NCBI RefSeq assembly: GCF_000308835.1
Contig: NZ_BAGN01000424.1
Span: 1 to 64,000 of the forward strand
Origin: Nocardia vinacea NBRC 16497
GTDB taxonomy: Bacteria; Actinomycetota; Actinomycetes; Mycobacteriales; Mycobacteriaceae
Reading direction: 5' to 3'
DNA length: 64,000 nucleotides
The notes below the pieces were generated by a model. That model ran no database searches. It was given only the letters and a program-made list of their open reading frames with translations, and was not told the origin of the DNA. Shown here piece after piece: positions 14,889-23,074 of this stretch (position 1 is its first letter; every line of letters begins with the position of its first letter). The position numbers and the translations under genes are program-made.

Positions 14889-15737
14889 ATGTCTTCGGAA
14901 CTGCCCGATTTCACAGTGCGGATGGTGGCAACCAACGGCATCGAGACGAACGTGGCGATCGCTGGCACCGGACCGGCAGTCCTGCTGCTGCACGGCTTTC
15001 CGCACACCTGGCAGCTATGGCGCGAGGTGATGGGCCCACTCGCCCGACGACACCGGGTGATCGCGCCGGACCTGCGCGGCCTCGGTGCCAGCACACGAGC
15101 ACAGGACGGCTACGACGCGGGCACGCTTGCCACCGACGCCGAGGGGCTGCTCGACGCCCTGGGCGAAACCAGCGCGTCCATCGTCGCGATCGACGCCGGT
15201 GCTCCGCCGGCGTTCCTATTGGCGATGCGGCGGCCCGATCGAGTCAACCGGCTGGTGCTCATGGAATCGCTGCTGGGCACGCTGCCCGGTGCCGAAACCT
15301 TTCTGGCCGGTGGGCCGCCCTGGTGGTTCGGATTTCACGCGGTGCCGGGTCTTGCCGAAAAGGTTCTTGCCGGAAACGAATCCGATTACCTCGACTGGTT
15401 TCTGGCGACCGGTACCCAGGGTCGCGGCATCCCCGCACAAACCCGCGATGCCTTCGTCGCCGCCTACAGCGGCACTGATTCCCTGCGGTGCGCTTTCTCC
15501 TACTATCGGGCGATACCCACCAGCGCTGAGCAGATCCGGCGGGCTGTCGACACCGCCCGGCTCACCGTGCCGACGATGGCCATCGGATCCCACCCGGTCG
15601 GAACCACACTCGAAAACCAACTCCGTCCGGTCGCCGACACCCTGACCGGGCACCTGATCGAGGACTGTGGTCACATCATCCCCCTCGACCGCCCGGCGAC
15701 GCTGGTGCCGCTGCTCGTCGACTTTCTCGATTCCTGA
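14889..15737 (+). CDS. Alpha/beta hydrolase of the epoxide hydrolase/dehalogenase type
   Basis: 282 residues. The oxyanion segment HGFP is at 35-38, the nucleophile elbow reads VAIDAGAPP with Asp102, and the histidine is in EDCGHIIPLDRP near the C-terminus. An aspartate nucleophile means epoxide hydrolase, haloalkane or fluoroacetate dehalogenase rather than esterase. The cap contains SYYRAIPTSAEQIRR, a phrase often seen in actinobacterial epoxide-hydrolase-like proteins. GGTGGGAG supports ATG 14889 over GTG 14877. It is probably controlled by the divergent HxlR gene. Confidence 0.85.
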   Translation: MSSELPDFTVRMVATNGIETNVAIAGTGPAVLLLHGFPHTWQLWREVMGPLARRHRVIAPDLRGLGASTRAQDGYDAGTLATDAEGLLDALGETSASIVAIDAGAPPAFLLAMRRPDRVNRLVLMESLLGTLPGAETFLAGGPPWWFGFHAVPGLAEKVLAGNESDYLDWFLATGTQGRGIPAQTRDAFVAAYSGTDSLRCAFSYYRAIPTSAEQIRRAVDTARLTVPTMAIGSHPVGTTLENQLRPVADTLTGHLIEDCGHIIPLDRPATLVPLLVDFLDS

Positions 15738-15948
15738 AGGGCCAGAACCTGATCTGGCCGCAAGCGAAGTCCCGATATTACGTCCCCACAGCAACGCACG
15801 ATAATCAGCGTAAGTCGTTTTGTGTCAAGCGGTTCGGTCGGTGCCTCGTCTGTCGTCGTCCCGGCATAGCGGTAATGGGGTTGATCCCAGCAGCGTGTAA
15901 TCGGGTTGTGTGACGACAGGTCGGGGCTGCCCATGATTACCGGCGAGA

Positions 15949-16770
15949 TCACCAGGTGTCTCGATGCCGCGTGGGGCTCGCCCCGACCGACCGCTCGACG
16001 ATCCGCCTGCTCAGGCGGCGGTCGAGATCATGGCGGCCTCCGTTGTGGTGGTGCCGTGGGTGGCGATGTGCGGGTTCCAGGGTTGCCTGCTCCAGCGCAC
16101 CGCGCCGGTGGGCGAGCACTCCGGCCGGATCATCCAGCGCCGCAAAGAGTTTCCTGGTGATCCGAAAGCACGGTCGCTTCGCGCCTGCGCGGGTGACCTC
16201 GCCACGGACGAGGCATTCGAGCCGGTCTCGGCCCAACCGGCGGGTGCGGGCGAAATCGCCGCCGTCGCGGCCGCAGATCACTCGCAGTGCTGCCATCCAG
16301 GTCCGGGATTTGAACGGCTGCTGGGCGGCCTCGAGCGCGGCCGGCCACACGCATTCGAGTAGAGCGCGGATCTGCTGGATCTGCGCGACCCCCTCGACCA
16401 GCAGTCGTTCGCGACGGGCGCCCAGATGCCGCAGCCGACCCCAGGTTTCATCGACCGGTTCGGGTGCATAGCAGCGCAATTGCGCGGTCAATCGCGCGAT
16501 CAGCACCGCGTCTTTCTCGTCGGTTTTGTCGGTGGTGAGGTCCTCGGCACGGCGTGACCAGGCCGTCATCGCCGGCTGCACACACACGAACAACATGTTC
16601 CGATCGGCGGCCAGCTGTCCAAGCACTCGCCACCGATGCCCGGTCGGCTCACACGCCAACGTAGCGGGTGAGCTGCGCGGAGCCGGCTTCGGTGCAATTC
16701 ACGGCGAGTGTGCGCGGAATCGGTGCGGTGGAGGCCGGTGGCCGCCGATCGCGGATCGACACTGACGAAA
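15949..16770 (-). mobile_element. IS110-family transposase remnant
   Basis: On the minus strand ACEPTGHRWRVLGQLAADRN, LTTDKTDEKDAVLIARLTAQ, LRHLGARRERLLVEGVAQIQ and FKSRTWMAALRVICGRDGGD are the N-terminal DEDD and linker parts of an IS110 transposase. The first 50 or so residues are out of frame (about 16660-16770 holds degenerate sequence), and the C-terminal transposase domain with its Ser motif is replaced by a low-complexity frame. No terminal repeats are seen; IS110 elements usually lack them. It is a dead fragment about 0.8 kb long. Confidence 0.75.
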
Positions 16771-16819
16771 TGTTCAGAACTATTGACTGACTGTATCCTC
16801 GTGAGTGACGATGTCGTCA
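16763..16819. promoter_or_regulatory. Two TGACGA-type palindromes before the DoxX/P450 operon
   Basis: TGACGATGTCGTCA (16806-16819) is a perfect palindrome (TGACGA-N2-TCGTCA), and TGACGAAATGTTCA (16763-16776) is a weaker version 43 bases upstream, about four helical turns. The same element, TGACGAAATCGTCA, precedes the PucR-type regulator at 39207-39220. A CATAAT sequence overlaps the site. It is a likely activator or repressor site for the operon starting at 16950. Confidence 0.55.
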
Positions 16820-16949
16820 TAATCTGGAGAGGGTGGTCGAGGGCGGACTGTTCAGGTCGCGACCATCGAAATCGAACCAGGCACCGATGAAGCCGAGTGG
16901 CCGAAGTGCTGGGCCCATACGCAATCGAATGGAAAGCAGGTGCGCGTAG

Positions 16950-17306
16950 ATGACAGTCGTATCCACCATGTTCGCCGTGCTGTTGGCGATCGGATTTCTG
17001 TCGCTCGGCGCGGTCAAGGTGCTGGCCGTGGCGCCCATGCGTGAGCGTGCCGAGCATTTGGGCTACTCGGTGACCGCCTTCCGTGGCATCGGCGTGCTGG
17101 AGATCGCCGCAGCCGTGGGTGTACTGGTCGGCTTGTCGTGGTGGCCGCTCGGGGCGACGGCTGGAATCGGGTTGGTGCTGTTGATGATCGGCGCTGTCGT
17201 TACCCATGTGAAGGCCGGTGACAGTGTGAGCCACTACGCGCCGTCGATCGGCGTCGGTGTGCTGTCCCTCGCCTATGTCGTGACTGTATTCGGCGCACAC
17301 CTATGA
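16950..17306 (+). CDS. DoxX-like small membrane protein
   Basis: 118 residues with four membrane segments: MFAVLLAIGFLSLGAVKVLA, FRGIGVLEIAAAVGVLVGLS, LGATAGIGLVLLMIGAVVTH and PSIGVGVLSLAYVVTVFGA. The motif GAVKVL followed by RERAEHLGYS is typical of the DoxX/DoxX_2 family. Members occur in redox and efflux-related operons, but the biochemical role is unsettled. The stop codon overlaps a possible upstream ATG of the P450 gene, so they form one transcript. Confidence 0.75.
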   Translation: MTVVSTMFAVLLAIGFLSLGAVKVLAVAPMRERAEHLGYSVTAFRGIGVLEIAAAVGVLVGLSWWPLGATAGIGLVLLMIGAVVTHVKAGDSVSHYAPSIGVGVLSLAYVVTVFGAHL

Positions 17307-17326
17307 CTGTTCGAAGAGGAGCTCCA

Positions 17327-18511
17327 ATGCGTAATGAAGCCGACGTCCCGGTCTATCGCCCCGACATCTATTCGCGCCAGGGCATTCTCGACCCTTATCC
17401 GCACTATGCGCGGTTGCGCGAGTTGGGTCCTGTGGTGTGGCTGGCCAAGCAACGCACCTATGCGCTGCCGCGCTATGGCGAATGCAAAGCCGTCCTGCTC
17501 GACGATCGGACATTTGTCTCGGGAGCCGGCGTCGGTTTGAACCCGGTGGCCAACCGGCTCTCGACGGGCACCACTCTCAATAGCGATGGCGAGGATCACA
17601 CTCGTCGCCGCGCGTTGCTCGCCCGTCGGTTGGCTCCGCGGGCGCTGCGTGCGATGCGCGAATCGATAGACCGGCAGGCGGCCGCAGCCGTCGAACAGGC
17701 GGTCGCGCAGGGGCGTATCGACGGTGCCGAATTGGCGGCCGCCCTGCCGATGTCGGTCGTGCCGGATCTGATCGGCTGGCCCCAGCACGGTCGGGAACAC
17801 TTACTGCGGTGGGCGGGAGCAACATTCGACGCGCTCGGTCCACTCAACCGGCAGTCCATTCGCACCGCACCGTCGGGAGTCGGGATGATGCAATTCACGC
17901 GACGGCTCGCCCGCGAGCGGGACCTGTTGCCGGGCAGCGTGGGGGAGGAAGTGCTGCAGGCTTGCGACGAGGGAAAGCTTTCCCGTGCCGAATGCCCTGC
18001 CCTGCTCGTCGATTACCTTGCCCCGTCATTGGACACCACGATCAGCGCTATCGCCAGCGCCATGTATCTTTTCGCACGCCATCCCGAGCAGTGGCAGCTG
18101 CTCAAGGACGATCCCACCCGCATCCCGAACGCGGTCAACGAGATCGTGCGATTCGAATCACCGCTGCGTGCGTTCTCCCGCAAGACAATTCGTGATGTGG
18201 AGATGGCCGGAACCAGCATCCCAGCGGGCGCCCGTGTGGTGGTGATCTACTCCTCGGCCAATCGTGACCCGCTGGAATGGGACGACCCCGACACCTTCGA
18301 TATCCGTCGGGACGCGACTCGCCAACTCGGCTTCGGGCACGGCATACACGGTTGCGCCGGTCAAGGTCTCGCCCGGCTGGAAACGCAGGCCATGCTCGCC
18401 GCCCTGGTCCAGCGCGTCGAGCGCATCGAAATCGTCGGCGAACCCGAATGGGCGATCAACAACATCATCCACCGCTTCGAACGCCTTCCGCTGCGACTCA
18501 TTCCAGCCTGA
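17327..18511 (+). CDS. Cytochrome P450
   Basis: 394 residues. The haem loop FGHGIHGCAGQGLARLE carries the axial Cys343. The K-helix ExxR is EIVR. The I-helix reads LLVDYLAPSLDTTISA, in which the usual acid-alcohol pair is shifted to P-S-L-D-T-T. The APSLDTT phrase and the G-H-G-I-H loop recall CYP199-type enzymes that oxidise para-substituted benzoates, though the assignment is tentative. GAGGAG seven bases upstream supports ATG 17327; ATG 17303 overlaps the DoxX stop. A dedicated [3Fe-4S]-type ferredoxin follows 17 bases downstream. A reductase gene is not present. Confidence 0.9.
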   Translation: MRNEADVPVYRPDIYSRQGILDPYPHYARLRELGPVVWLAKQRTYALPRYGECKAVLLDDRTFVSGAGVGLNPVANRLSTGTTLNSDGEDHTRRRALLARRLAPRALRAMRESIDRQAAAAVEQAVAQGRIDGAELAAALPMSVVPDLIGWPQHGREHLLRWAGATFDALGPLNRQSIRTAPSGVGMMQFTRRLARERDLLPGSVGEEVLQACDEGKLSRAECPALLVDYLAPSLDTTISAIASAMYLFARHPEQWQLLKDDPTRIPNAVNEIVRFESPLRAFSRKTIRDVEMAGTSIPAGARVVVIYSSANRDPLEWDDPDTFDIRRDATRQLGFGHGIHGCAGQGLARLETQAMLAALVQRVERIEIVGEPEWAINNIIHRFERLPLRLIPA

Positions 18512-18528
18512 GAGAGAGAAAGTCTGTC

Positions 18529-18726
18529 ATGAAGATTTCCGTCGACTACCCCCGGTGCGAGGGACACGGTCTGTGTTCCGTGCAGGCGCCCGAGGTATTC
18601 AGCCTCGATAACAACGCCGAGCTCACATACCATTTCGACGGCATTGAGGTACCCGCTGATCTTGTGACCGCTGCCCGAACGGCCGTGGGCTCCTGTCCCG
18701 TCGCGGCGCTGCGGGAGATTGCGTAG
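18529..18726 (+). CDS. P450-partner ferredoxin ([3Fe-4S]-type)
   Basis: 65 residues: C10, H13 and C16 (CEGHGLC) and C56 followed by Pro (SCPVAA). The fourth cluster ligand is replaced by His13, the C-x2-H-x2-C variant common in actinobacterial ferredoxins that serve P450s. It transfers electrons from an unlinked reductase to the upstream P450. A GAGAGAGAAAG tract upstream of ATG 18529 is the ribosome site. Confidence 0.9.
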   Translation: MKISVDYPRCEGHGLCSVQAPEVFSLDNNAELTYHFDGIEVPADLVTAARTAVGSCPVAALREIA

Positions 18727-18759
18727 CAGCTCGCCTCGCGCTGCTGTCTTTCCCTGACG

Positions 18760-18930
18760 CGGCCGCTGTTACACGACGGATTTATTAGCGGCCTGCGTGC
18801 CTACAGCCACTCGGCGTTCAGCGCACTCGGTCGAGCCCGCCGATTCACCGATGTGAATCGAATTTTTGCCCGCTCGGACGCGATTCGGGTCGAGGTTGAC
18901 AACGGTTTGTTCTCGCGACCGGACGTCTGA
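18760..18930 (+). pseudogene. C-terminal fragment of a SAM-dependent methyltransferase
   Basis: 56 codons reading RPLLHDGFISGLRAYSHSAF, SALGRARR and ending NGLFSRPDV plus stop. They match the last part of the methyltransferase at 52960-53769 (RPLLHDAFISMLRAYSHSAL, ending VLFSRPDV). The SAM-binding domain is gone; upstream is the ferredoxin gene. Together with the following TetR and yrbE fragments it forms one block collinear with 53.6-54.8 kb, so it is the left end of a decayed duplicate. Confidence 0.85.
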
Positions 18931-18984
18931 CGGTTACCTGGCCCTTCGATAGCGCCGCATCCGCATGACCTTCGCAAAAATAAC

Positions 18985-19042
18985 AGCAACAAGGTTGCCG
19001 AAATCTGTTGACGACCGGAGTGATAACGGCCACACTGTACCC
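18985..19042. promoter_or_regulatory. Operator pair of the vestigial mce regulatory region
   Basis: AGCAACAAGGTTGCC (18985-18999) and GGCCACACTGTACCC (19028-19042) are degenerate copies of the two sites at 53919-53933 and 53962-53976 with identical spacing. Between them is TTGACG. CATTATG follows the second site, as at the intact locus. Confidence 0.65.
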
Positions 19043-19150
19043 ATTATGCGTGGATGAGCTACCGTTGATGACCAGATCGACTCGGAATCCGCTCTTCGTG
19101 CCCCGAGCGTCCACCTCGCCGACGCGCTGGAGTCGCAGGGTCCCGATTCA

Positions 19151-19726
19151 ATGAGCACGCGGGCGCGGAGTGTGCTGCGCACGCGCACGGCGCTGATCCA
19201 TTCCGGGCGCTGGGCCTTGGGCAGCGGCATGGCCGCACGGCTCGGGATCGCCGATTTGGCGCGCAACGCCGGTGTCGCGACCGGATCCTTCTACAACCAC
19301 TTCGGCAGCAAAGACGAGTTGTTCGCCGCTGTTACCGCCGAGGTGGTCGAGGACCTTGCCTGGATCCTGGACAACGCCGCCGCTGGCATCGATGGGCCTG
19401 CCGAGCTCGTGCGGGCGCAGGTGCGGGCACTCGCCGCGATCGGCGTCACGGATCCGCAAACCGCCGCGATCGTCCTTGCCGCGCGATATCGGATTCTGGA
19501 GAACCGTGAAATCCACTCGCGTTTGTCGTTCGGCATCCGTGCCGGGATCTCGGCGGGGTGCTTCCGCGTCCACAATCTCGGGGCCGTGCTGGATCTGACC
19601 GGCGAGGTTGTTTTGGCGGTCCTGCGAACTTCGCGACGTAATCCCGCCGCGGTGACGGCGGAATGGATCGAGACCCTGGCCCAGCAGGTGCTATTCGCAC
19701 TGGGACACCCGATAGCGAAAGATTGA
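19151..19726 (+). CDS. TetR-family regulator, duplicate of the mce-linked TetR
   Basis: 191 residues. The helix-turn-helix is intact (IADLARNAGVATGSFYNHFG), and about three quarters of positions match the TetR at 53980 (VEDLAWILDNAAAGID, WIETLAQQVLFALGHP). The long N-terminal leader present in the paralogue is interrupted here: at 19046 the expected start MRG is followed by TGA where the paralogue has CGA. Translation must therefore begin at ATG 19151, just before the DNA-binding domain. It may still be a working repressor without its leader, able to bind the shared operators. Confidence 0.75.
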   Translation: MSTRARSVLRTRTALIHSGRWALGSGMAARLGIADLARNAGVATGSFYNHFGSKDELFAAVTAEVVEDLAWILDNAAAGIDGPAELVRAQVRALAAIGVTDPQTAAIVLAARYRILENREIHSRLSFGIRAGISAGCFRVHNLGAVLDLTGEVVLAVLRTSRRNPAAVTAEWIETLAQQVLFALGHPIAKD

Positions 19727-19731
19727 TTGTT

Positions 19732-19857
19732 TTGGCTCTGGCACCCGATGTGTCGACCTCGCAGCGGCGCGAGGCATCCGTACTGCGGATCGTGCGAACG
19801 AATTTCTCCGATACCGTCGTATCGGGCCTACGGACCTGGGGACGGACGGTGGACGAA
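19732..19857 (+). pseudogene. 5' fragment of a yrbEA gene (vestigial mce operon)
   Basis: 42 codons, LALAPDVSTSQRREASVLRI and VRTNFSDTVVSGLRTWGRTV, correspond to the first 42 codons of yrbEA at 54688 (LTLAPNVS to RTWGRTVD). Similarity ends near 19857, before any membrane segment. The remainder of the mce operon is absent; the next gene on the right is an unrelated START-type protein on the other strand. This marks the right breakpoint of the deleted duplicate. Confidence 0.85.
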
Positions 19858-19922
19858 CACCTCGGCCACGTGGCCCGAACAACCGATCGCGGCAACGGTT
19901 TTCCTCGGCTCGTCCATTTCGA

Positions 19923-20360
19923 TCACCTTTGCGCGACGAGGCCCTGAGCCTTCTTCGGCGATTTGTCGAGTGCGCCGACGAGCGAGTTCTTGAAGACTCC
20001 GCCCATGGGACCATCGATCATGCCGCCGTCGATACTGGCTGTGACGTCGACCGTGGTGGTCTGGGCTTCGTTTCGCAAGCTGATCGCAAGTGCCAATTTC
20101 ACACCGGCCCTGGTAGTTCCGCCCATGGCGACCGAGCGTGGGGCGTCGACGTTCTCGAAAGTCCAGTCGATGGTGACCGGCATATTCACCACGCTCGCAG
20201 CCGCAGTGGCGGTAGCGCCCGTGGTTAGCTCGGCTGGGACCGCGCTCTTCCACGACTTGTGAATCACAAGCCACTCATTCCAGCGCGACGGATCGCCGAT
20301 TACCTGCCAGACCTGATCGGGACTTGCCTGGAAGGTGGCGCTGGATTGCGCGGTACGCAT
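19923..20360 (-). CDS. SRPBCC (START/polyketide-cyclase fold) protein
   Basis: 145 residues: SSATFQASPDQVWQVIGDPS, WNEWLVIHKSWKSAVPAEL, a beta-rich middle (VTIDWTFENVDAPRSVAMGG) and a long C-terminal helix (GVFKNSLVGALDKSPKKAQG). This is the helix-grip fold that binds hydrophobic ligands. It is common as a stand-alone gene in mycolata. AGGAG before ATG 20360 fixes the start; the frame is open further upstream but lacks a site. Ligand unknown; the neighbouring lipid- and aromatic-type enzymes make a hydrophobic ligand plausible. Confidence 0.75.
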   Translation of the reverse strand: MRTAQSSATFQASPDQVWQVIGDPSRWNEWLVIHKSWKSAVPAELTTGATATAAASVVNMPVTIDWTFENVDAPRSVAMGGTTRAGVKLALAISLRNEAQTTTVDVTASIDGGMIDGPMGGVFKNSLVGALDKSPKKAQGLVAQR

Positions 20361-20507
20361 GCGATTCTCCTGTTCTCGGAACGCTCGCGAGCTCACGCCA
20401 CGACGGTTTCGTCGCGCAGAGTCCGAAGGTTGATTCGGCTACAGCGTATCCGAATGAATCTGGAGTGCCCGGAATGGCCGAACAGCTTTGCGATGTTCTG
20501 AACGAAA

Positions 20508-21233
20508 TCAGTTGGAGCCCATGGCATCCGCCGCGTCGTGGTGCGACGCGAGGCCTGCGACGAGCAGCTGCAGACCGAAGTGGAACTCACTTTCCAGAGT
20601 TTGCTTCGGCAGGCAATCGGCGACGGCCACCGTGGCGGGGAACCGCGCGGGATCGAGCTGACGATAGAGCGCGGTGATGGTGGCGGGCTCGATATTGGCT
20701 TCGGTGTTGTGCCCCTGCAGCTGTGCGGCGAACCCTACGACATAGCGGGCCACCGTGACATACACGAGCGAAGCGGACTCCGGTGGGAACCCATTGGCGA
20801 GCAACATGGCCAAGACCCGCTCGCGTAAGACGAGAGAGTTGGGTCCAATCGGCACCTGTTCGATGAGGAGAGGTGCGACACCGCGATGGCGGTGCAGGAC
20901 CTCGAAAATGGCCTCTGCGGCAGCGACACATGCGCGCTGCCAGTTGCCGTCGGACGCGTCATCATTGATTTCGACCTCGCCGAGTACCCAGTCGACTACG
21001 TGGCCGATCAGCTCGGCGCGATTGGCGACCGCTCGATAGAGCACCGCCGTGCCGGAGTCGAGACGTTGGGCGAGCGTGCGCATCGTCAGCGCATCGGCCC
21101 CTTCTTCGTCGACAATGCGCAGTGCGGTCGTCACGATGCGCTCGAAGGGGACGCGTGGACGGCCGGGGGAGCGGCGAGCCGGGGTCTCGGCGGCGTCTGA
21201 ATCGGCTGTGGTCACACTCGCATTGTTGCGCAT
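20508..21233 (-). CDS. TetR-family regulator of the hydrolase/hydroxylase operon
   Basis: 241 residues from ATG 21233. Helix-turn-helix at about 20-65: RPRVPFERIVTTALRIVDEE, MRTLAQRLDSGTAVLYRAVA. The C-terminal domain resembles the TetR_C_1 class (VYVTVARYVVGFAAQLQG). It is divergent from the operon at 21327 and separated from it by two GGTnACAnTGTnACC-type palindromes. The frame is open upstream to 21467 but passes through those operators, so the shorter start is preferred, though its ribosome site is weak. It is presumed to sense a substrate or product of the operon. Confidence 0.8.
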   Translation of the reverse strand: MRNNASVTTADSDAAETPARRSPGRPRVPFERIVTTALRIVDEEGADALTMRTLAQRLDSGTAVLYRAVANRAELIGHVVDWVLGEVEINDDASDGNWQRACVAAAEAIFEVLHRHRGVAPLLIEQVPIGPNSLVLRERVLAMLLANGFPPESASLVYVTVARYVVGFAAQLQGHNTEANIEPATITALYRQLDPARFPATVAVADCLPKQTLESEFHFGLQLLVAGLASHHDAADAMGSN

Positions 21234-21264
21234 CGACGGGCTGGACAGATGATCAGCATGTATC

Positions 21265-21323
21265 GGTAACAATGTCGCCATTATCACTTGACCCGGCTTC
21301 CATGTACCGGCAACACTGTAACC
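21265..21323. promoter_or_regulatory. Operator pair between TetR and the hydrolase operon
   Basis: GGTAACAATGTCGCC (21265-21279) and GGCAACACTGTAACC (21309-21323) fit the palindrome GGTnACAnTGTnACC with one or two mismatches. Their centres are 44 bases apart. The second is followed directly by ATTATG, the start of the hydrolase gene, exactly as before the mce-linked TetR. Confidence 0.7.
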
Positions 21324-21326
21324 ATT

Positions 21327-22181
21327 ATGGGTAGACGAGAAGCCGTCGATGACTACATCGACCCTGATTCGCGCTTCGCGCTCGTCGAGGGCCGCTACAT
21401 CCACTACAAGCGGGTCGGCACGGGACCCGCGGTGCTCCTTCTGCACGGCAGCGGCTCCTCGCTGCATTGTTTCGACGAGGTGGCCGCGGCATTGTCGTCA
21501 TCGTTCGACGTGATTCGTGCGGATTTGCCCGGCTTCGGCCTCGCGGGCCCGCGCGCGGATCGCGACTACCGGGTGCAAACATATGCCAAGACCGTCGCCG
21601 CCTTCTTGATTTTCCTCGGAGTGGCCAATGCTTCGGTGGTAGGCAATTCGCTCGGCGGCAACATCGCCTGGAACTTCGCACTGGATTACCCCCGGCGTGT
21701 GCATCGGCTCGTGTTGATCAATGCCACCGGCTATCCGGGCAAGTCGCTGCCGTTGGCGCTGCGGCTGGCACGCAATCCGATCGGTCGGGTGTTGTTGCCC
21801 CGCTTGGCTTCTCGGTCGGCGACTGCACGCAATTTGCGCTCAGCGGTCGGGTCGCGATCGTCGGTGGTGGACGACGAGATGATCGACCGGGTCTACGCGA
21901 TGCTGACCCGCCCCGGCAACCAGCAGGCGTTCATCGACTTCGCCAACACCGACCAGATCGACCGCACCGCCGAGATTCCGGCCATCGCGGCGCCCACGCT
22001 GGTGCTGCGCAGTGCGTCCATCGACGGCCAGCATTTCACGCGCGATATCCCCGGCAGCCTCGAACGGGTTCACCCTCACGGTGGTCACTTGCTACCCGAC
22101 GAAGATCCGGACCGGGTGACCAGCGCGGTACTGAACTTCTTGACGGCCGAGGCGATTTCGCCGACGAGGGGACAGCGATGA
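21327..22181 (+). CDS. Alpha/beta hydrolase (serine type), operon gene 1
   Basis: 284 residues. HGSGSS (40-45) is the oxyanion region, S108 in VVGNSLGGN is the nucleophile, and HPHGGHLLPDEDP supplies the histidine. The layout resembles meta-cleavage product (C-C) hydrolases such as BphD/HsaD, but ester hydrolysis is equally possible. The start at ATG 21327 follows the operator directly, leaving no room for a ribosome site, so the mRNA may be leaderless or very short. The first 19 codons resemble those of the TetR at 53980. The stop overlaps the next gene (ATGA). Confidence 0.85.
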   Translation: MGRREAVDDYIDPDSRFALVEGRYIHYKRVGTGPAVLLLHGSGSSLHCFDEVAAALSSSFDVIRADLPGFGLAGPRADRDYRVQTYAKTVAAFLIFLGVANASVVGNSLGGNIAWNFALDYPRRVHRLVLINATGYPGKSLPLALRLARNPIGRVLLPRLASRSATARNLRSAVGSRSSVVDDEMIDRVYAMLTRPGNQQAFIDFANTDQIDRTAEIPAIAAPTLVLRSASIDGQHFTRDIPGSLERVHPHGGHLLPDEDPDRVTSAVLNFLTAEAISPTRGQR

Positions 22182-23074
22182 AGTATTTCGTGGTGCGTGG
22201 TGAGACCCGCCAGCTGAACCAGGTCACCCGTGCCGAACTGCGCGGTGAATTCATCGAATGCGGCGACGGGATCACCCACTACGAGATCGGCGGACCTGCC
22301 GCAGGCGAGACCGTCGTGTTCGCGGGCGGTATGACCGTCCCGCTGTTCTACTGGGATCAACTCGTCGCCGAGTTGCAGTCGCGTGGATTCCGCACCGTCA
22401 CCTACAGCGCCTACGGACGCGGCTATTCCGATCGGGCGCGGGCGACTTACGATCAGGCGCTGTTCGTGCGGCAGCTGGCCGACCTCACCGAGCGCTTGGG
22501 TCTGACCGAACGCCTCCACCTCGTCGGAACATCGTTGGGTGCGTTGGTGAGCATGGCCTTCGCGCAGCAGTACACCGACCGCATCGCGACCTTGACCTTG
22601 GCTGGTCCGGCCGGGCTGCAGTCCGCCCCTGCCGCTGCCGCCTTGTTGCGGCGCGAGAAGCTGGGCACCGTCCTGGCAAAGCGACTGGGCAGCCGAATGC
22701 TCGACCGGCACTTGGCACACAATGTTCGGGATCCGCAGCAGTCCGCTGCGCTTACCGCGATGGTGCGCGAGTGCTACCGGTTCGAAGGCTCTGTTTACTC
22801 CCTGGCCGCCACCCTCGCCGACTTCCCGCTGTCCGGCCGTCAGGATCTCTACCGGCACACCGGGACCCTGCCGATCCCGAGGCTGCTGCTGTGGGGCGAT
22901 GAAGATCAAGTCACCCCGATCACGCACTACGACGAGGTTTGCGCGTTGTTGGCGCCGGTCGAGTCGCACATTGTCGCGCCATGCGGGCACATGGTCCCTT
23001 ACGAGGAGCCCGCTCAGATGAGTCGGCGGTTCGCCGCGTTTGTCGATGCCGCCAAGAAAGAGTCCTCACGATGA
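22178..23074 (+). CDS. Alpha/beta hydrolase (serine type), operon gene 2
   Basis: 298 residues. Nucleophile S119 lies in HLVGTSLGALVSM, the acid in LLLWGDEDQVTP and the histidine in PCGHMVPYEEPAQ, the classical order. The oxyanion segment FAGGMTVPLFYWD is unusual: the HG pair is replaced by A-G-G. GAGGGGACAGCG precedes ATG 22178, which overlaps the previous stop. It is only distantly similar to gene 1, so these are two different hydrolytic steps or substrates in one pathway. Its own stop overlaps the hydroxylase start by four bases. Confidence 0.85.
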   Translation: MKYFVVRGETRQLNQVTRAELRGEFIECGDGITHYEIGGPAAGETVVFAGGMTVPLFYWDQLVAELQSRGFRTVTYSAYGRGYSDRARATYDQALFVRQLADLTERLGLTERLHLVGTSLGALVSMAFAQQYTDRIATLTLAGPAGLQSAPAAAALLRREKLGTVLAKRLGSRMLDRHLAHNVRDPQQSAALTAMVRECYRFEGSVYSLAATLADFPLSGRQDLYRHTGTLPIPRLLLWGDEDQVTPITHYDEVCALLAPVESHIVAPCGHMVPYEEPAQMSRRFAAFVDAAKKESSR

